Shown one piece after another: positions 6,397 to 6,799 of a stretch of 6,799 nt of DNA. The position numbers and the translations under genes were made by a program. The first letter of the stretch is position 1. Every line of letters begins with the position of its first letter. The notes beneath the pieces are model-generated. The model was not told the origin of the DNA, ran no database searches, and worked only from the letters and a program-made list of their open reading frames with translations. The stretch covers positions 1 to 6,799 of the forward strand of contig JAGWYX010000213.1 of assembly GCA_018969165.1 (NCBI GenBank). The letters are read 5' to 3'. Source of the stretch: Verrucomicrobiota bacterium. GTDB taxonomy: Bacteria > Verrucomicrobiota > Verrucomicrobiia > Limisphaerales > JAGWYX01.

Positions 6397-6799
6397 GGCG
6401 GCGACGGGGGGATATTGAAATAGCGCGGGTCGTTCGGATTCTTGATCGCCCCGCTAGCGAGGCATTCGCGGACTTCCCTGATGCCATCCGGCACGGTGCG
6501 GGTGACGTGGAAGTTCAACACGCGCGCGATTTTGTCGAACCGGACACGATAGTCACGCGGATCTTCCCGACGCGATACGTAGGAGACGCGTGCCGAGGGT
6601 ATTTGTTTGAGGATTTCCTCGACGATCATCTTCTTGGTGTAGTTCTGGCGGGTGTCGCCGACGTTGAATACGCCGTAGGCAACCCGCTCGGCAGGGGCCT
6701 CCAAGACCCCGCAAATCGCCCGGGAGAAATCCCGAACGTGACAGTACGGCCGCCAGAACTGTTCGCCATACACCATCAACTCGCGTCCCAAAACAAGCT
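6393..6799 (-). CDS. NAD-dependent sugar-nucleotide epimerase/dehydratase, extended SDR (C-terminal part)
   Basis: Only the last 134 codons or so are inside the window; the frame is open to base 6799, so the Rossmann domain and the YxxxK catalytic site lie outside. The visible part is the substrate-binding half: VYGEQFWRPYCHVRDFSRAI, then VFNVGDTRQNYTKKMIVEEI, EDPRDYRVRFDKI and a closing TVPDGIREV. The pattern RPYCHVRDFSRAI followed by FNVGD and DYRV matches NAD(P)-dependent epimerases/dehydratases found in O-antigen and capsule clusters that act on nucleotide sugars. The specific reaction cannot be named without the N-terminus. The TGA overlaps the deacetylase ATG, making it the upstream gene of the operon segment seen here. 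Confidence 0.85.
   Translation of the reverse strand, partial: LVLGRELMVYGEQFWRPYCHVRDFSRAICGVLEAPAERVAYGVFNVGDTRQNYTKKMIVEEILKQIPSARVSYVSRREDPRDYRVRFDKIARVLNFHVTRTVPDGIREVRECLASGAIKNPNDPRYFNIPPSPP

Noticed and set aside
1..6799. tRNA, rRNA, CRISPR arrays, insertion sequences or transposase genes
   Set aside because: I looked for repeated spacers, terminal inverted repeats with transposase frames and tRNA-like cloverleaf arms, and saw none.

Overview
All genes in this window lie on the minus strand, so they are read from right to left. The base composition is GC-rich (my estimate is about 60%). The proteins point to a Gram-negative-type bacterium with a surface glycan, membrane-anchored periplasmic proteins and a peptide-exporter-like ABC protein. 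I cannot place it taxonomically. The near absence of Shine-Dalgarno sequences at the starts, the strong third-position GC bias and the palindromic intergenic repeats would suit a Verrucomicrobiota or other PVC-type genome, but that is only a weak guess.

Region 1 (about 4277-6799) is the end of a sugar-nucleotide and surface-glycan operon. In transcription order it holds the C-terminal part of an extended SDR sugar-nucleotide epimerase/dehydratase (cut by the window edge), a NodB-type (CE4) polysaccharide deacetylase, and a NeuC/LegG-type hydrolysing UDP-GlcNAc 2-epimerase. Both junctions are 4-base ATGA overlaps, so the three genes are almost certainly co-translated. Together they suggest synthesis and tailoring of an amino- or nonulosonic-acid-type sugar for O-antigen, capsule or exopolysaccharide.

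Region 2 (4070-4276) is a 207-base gene-free gap with a 7-bp-stem hairpin just after neuC, a tandem 11-mer, and a perfect 9-bp-stem palindrome. It separates the glycan genes from what follows.

Region 3 (2414-4069) is a single gene for a fused TM-NBD ABC half-transporter of the cyclic-peptide exporter type (SyrD/PvdE/YojI-like). No peptide-synthesis gene is visible beside it.

Region 4 (2248-2413) is a 166-base gap. It holds a good sigma70-type promoter (TTGACA, 17 bp, TATGGT), an inverted repeat at the predicted transcription start, and a possible 26-codon leader ORF that ends in an ATGA overlap with the next gene.

Region 5 (1-2247) is a two-gene unit: a membrane-anchored prohibitin-like SPFH protein and, six bases later, an N-terminally anchored type-1 periplasmic-binding (LivJ-like) protein with an unusual insertion, truncated by the left window edge. 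No permease or ATPase of the LIV transporter type is seen between or upstream of them. This pair is the least conventional part of the window.
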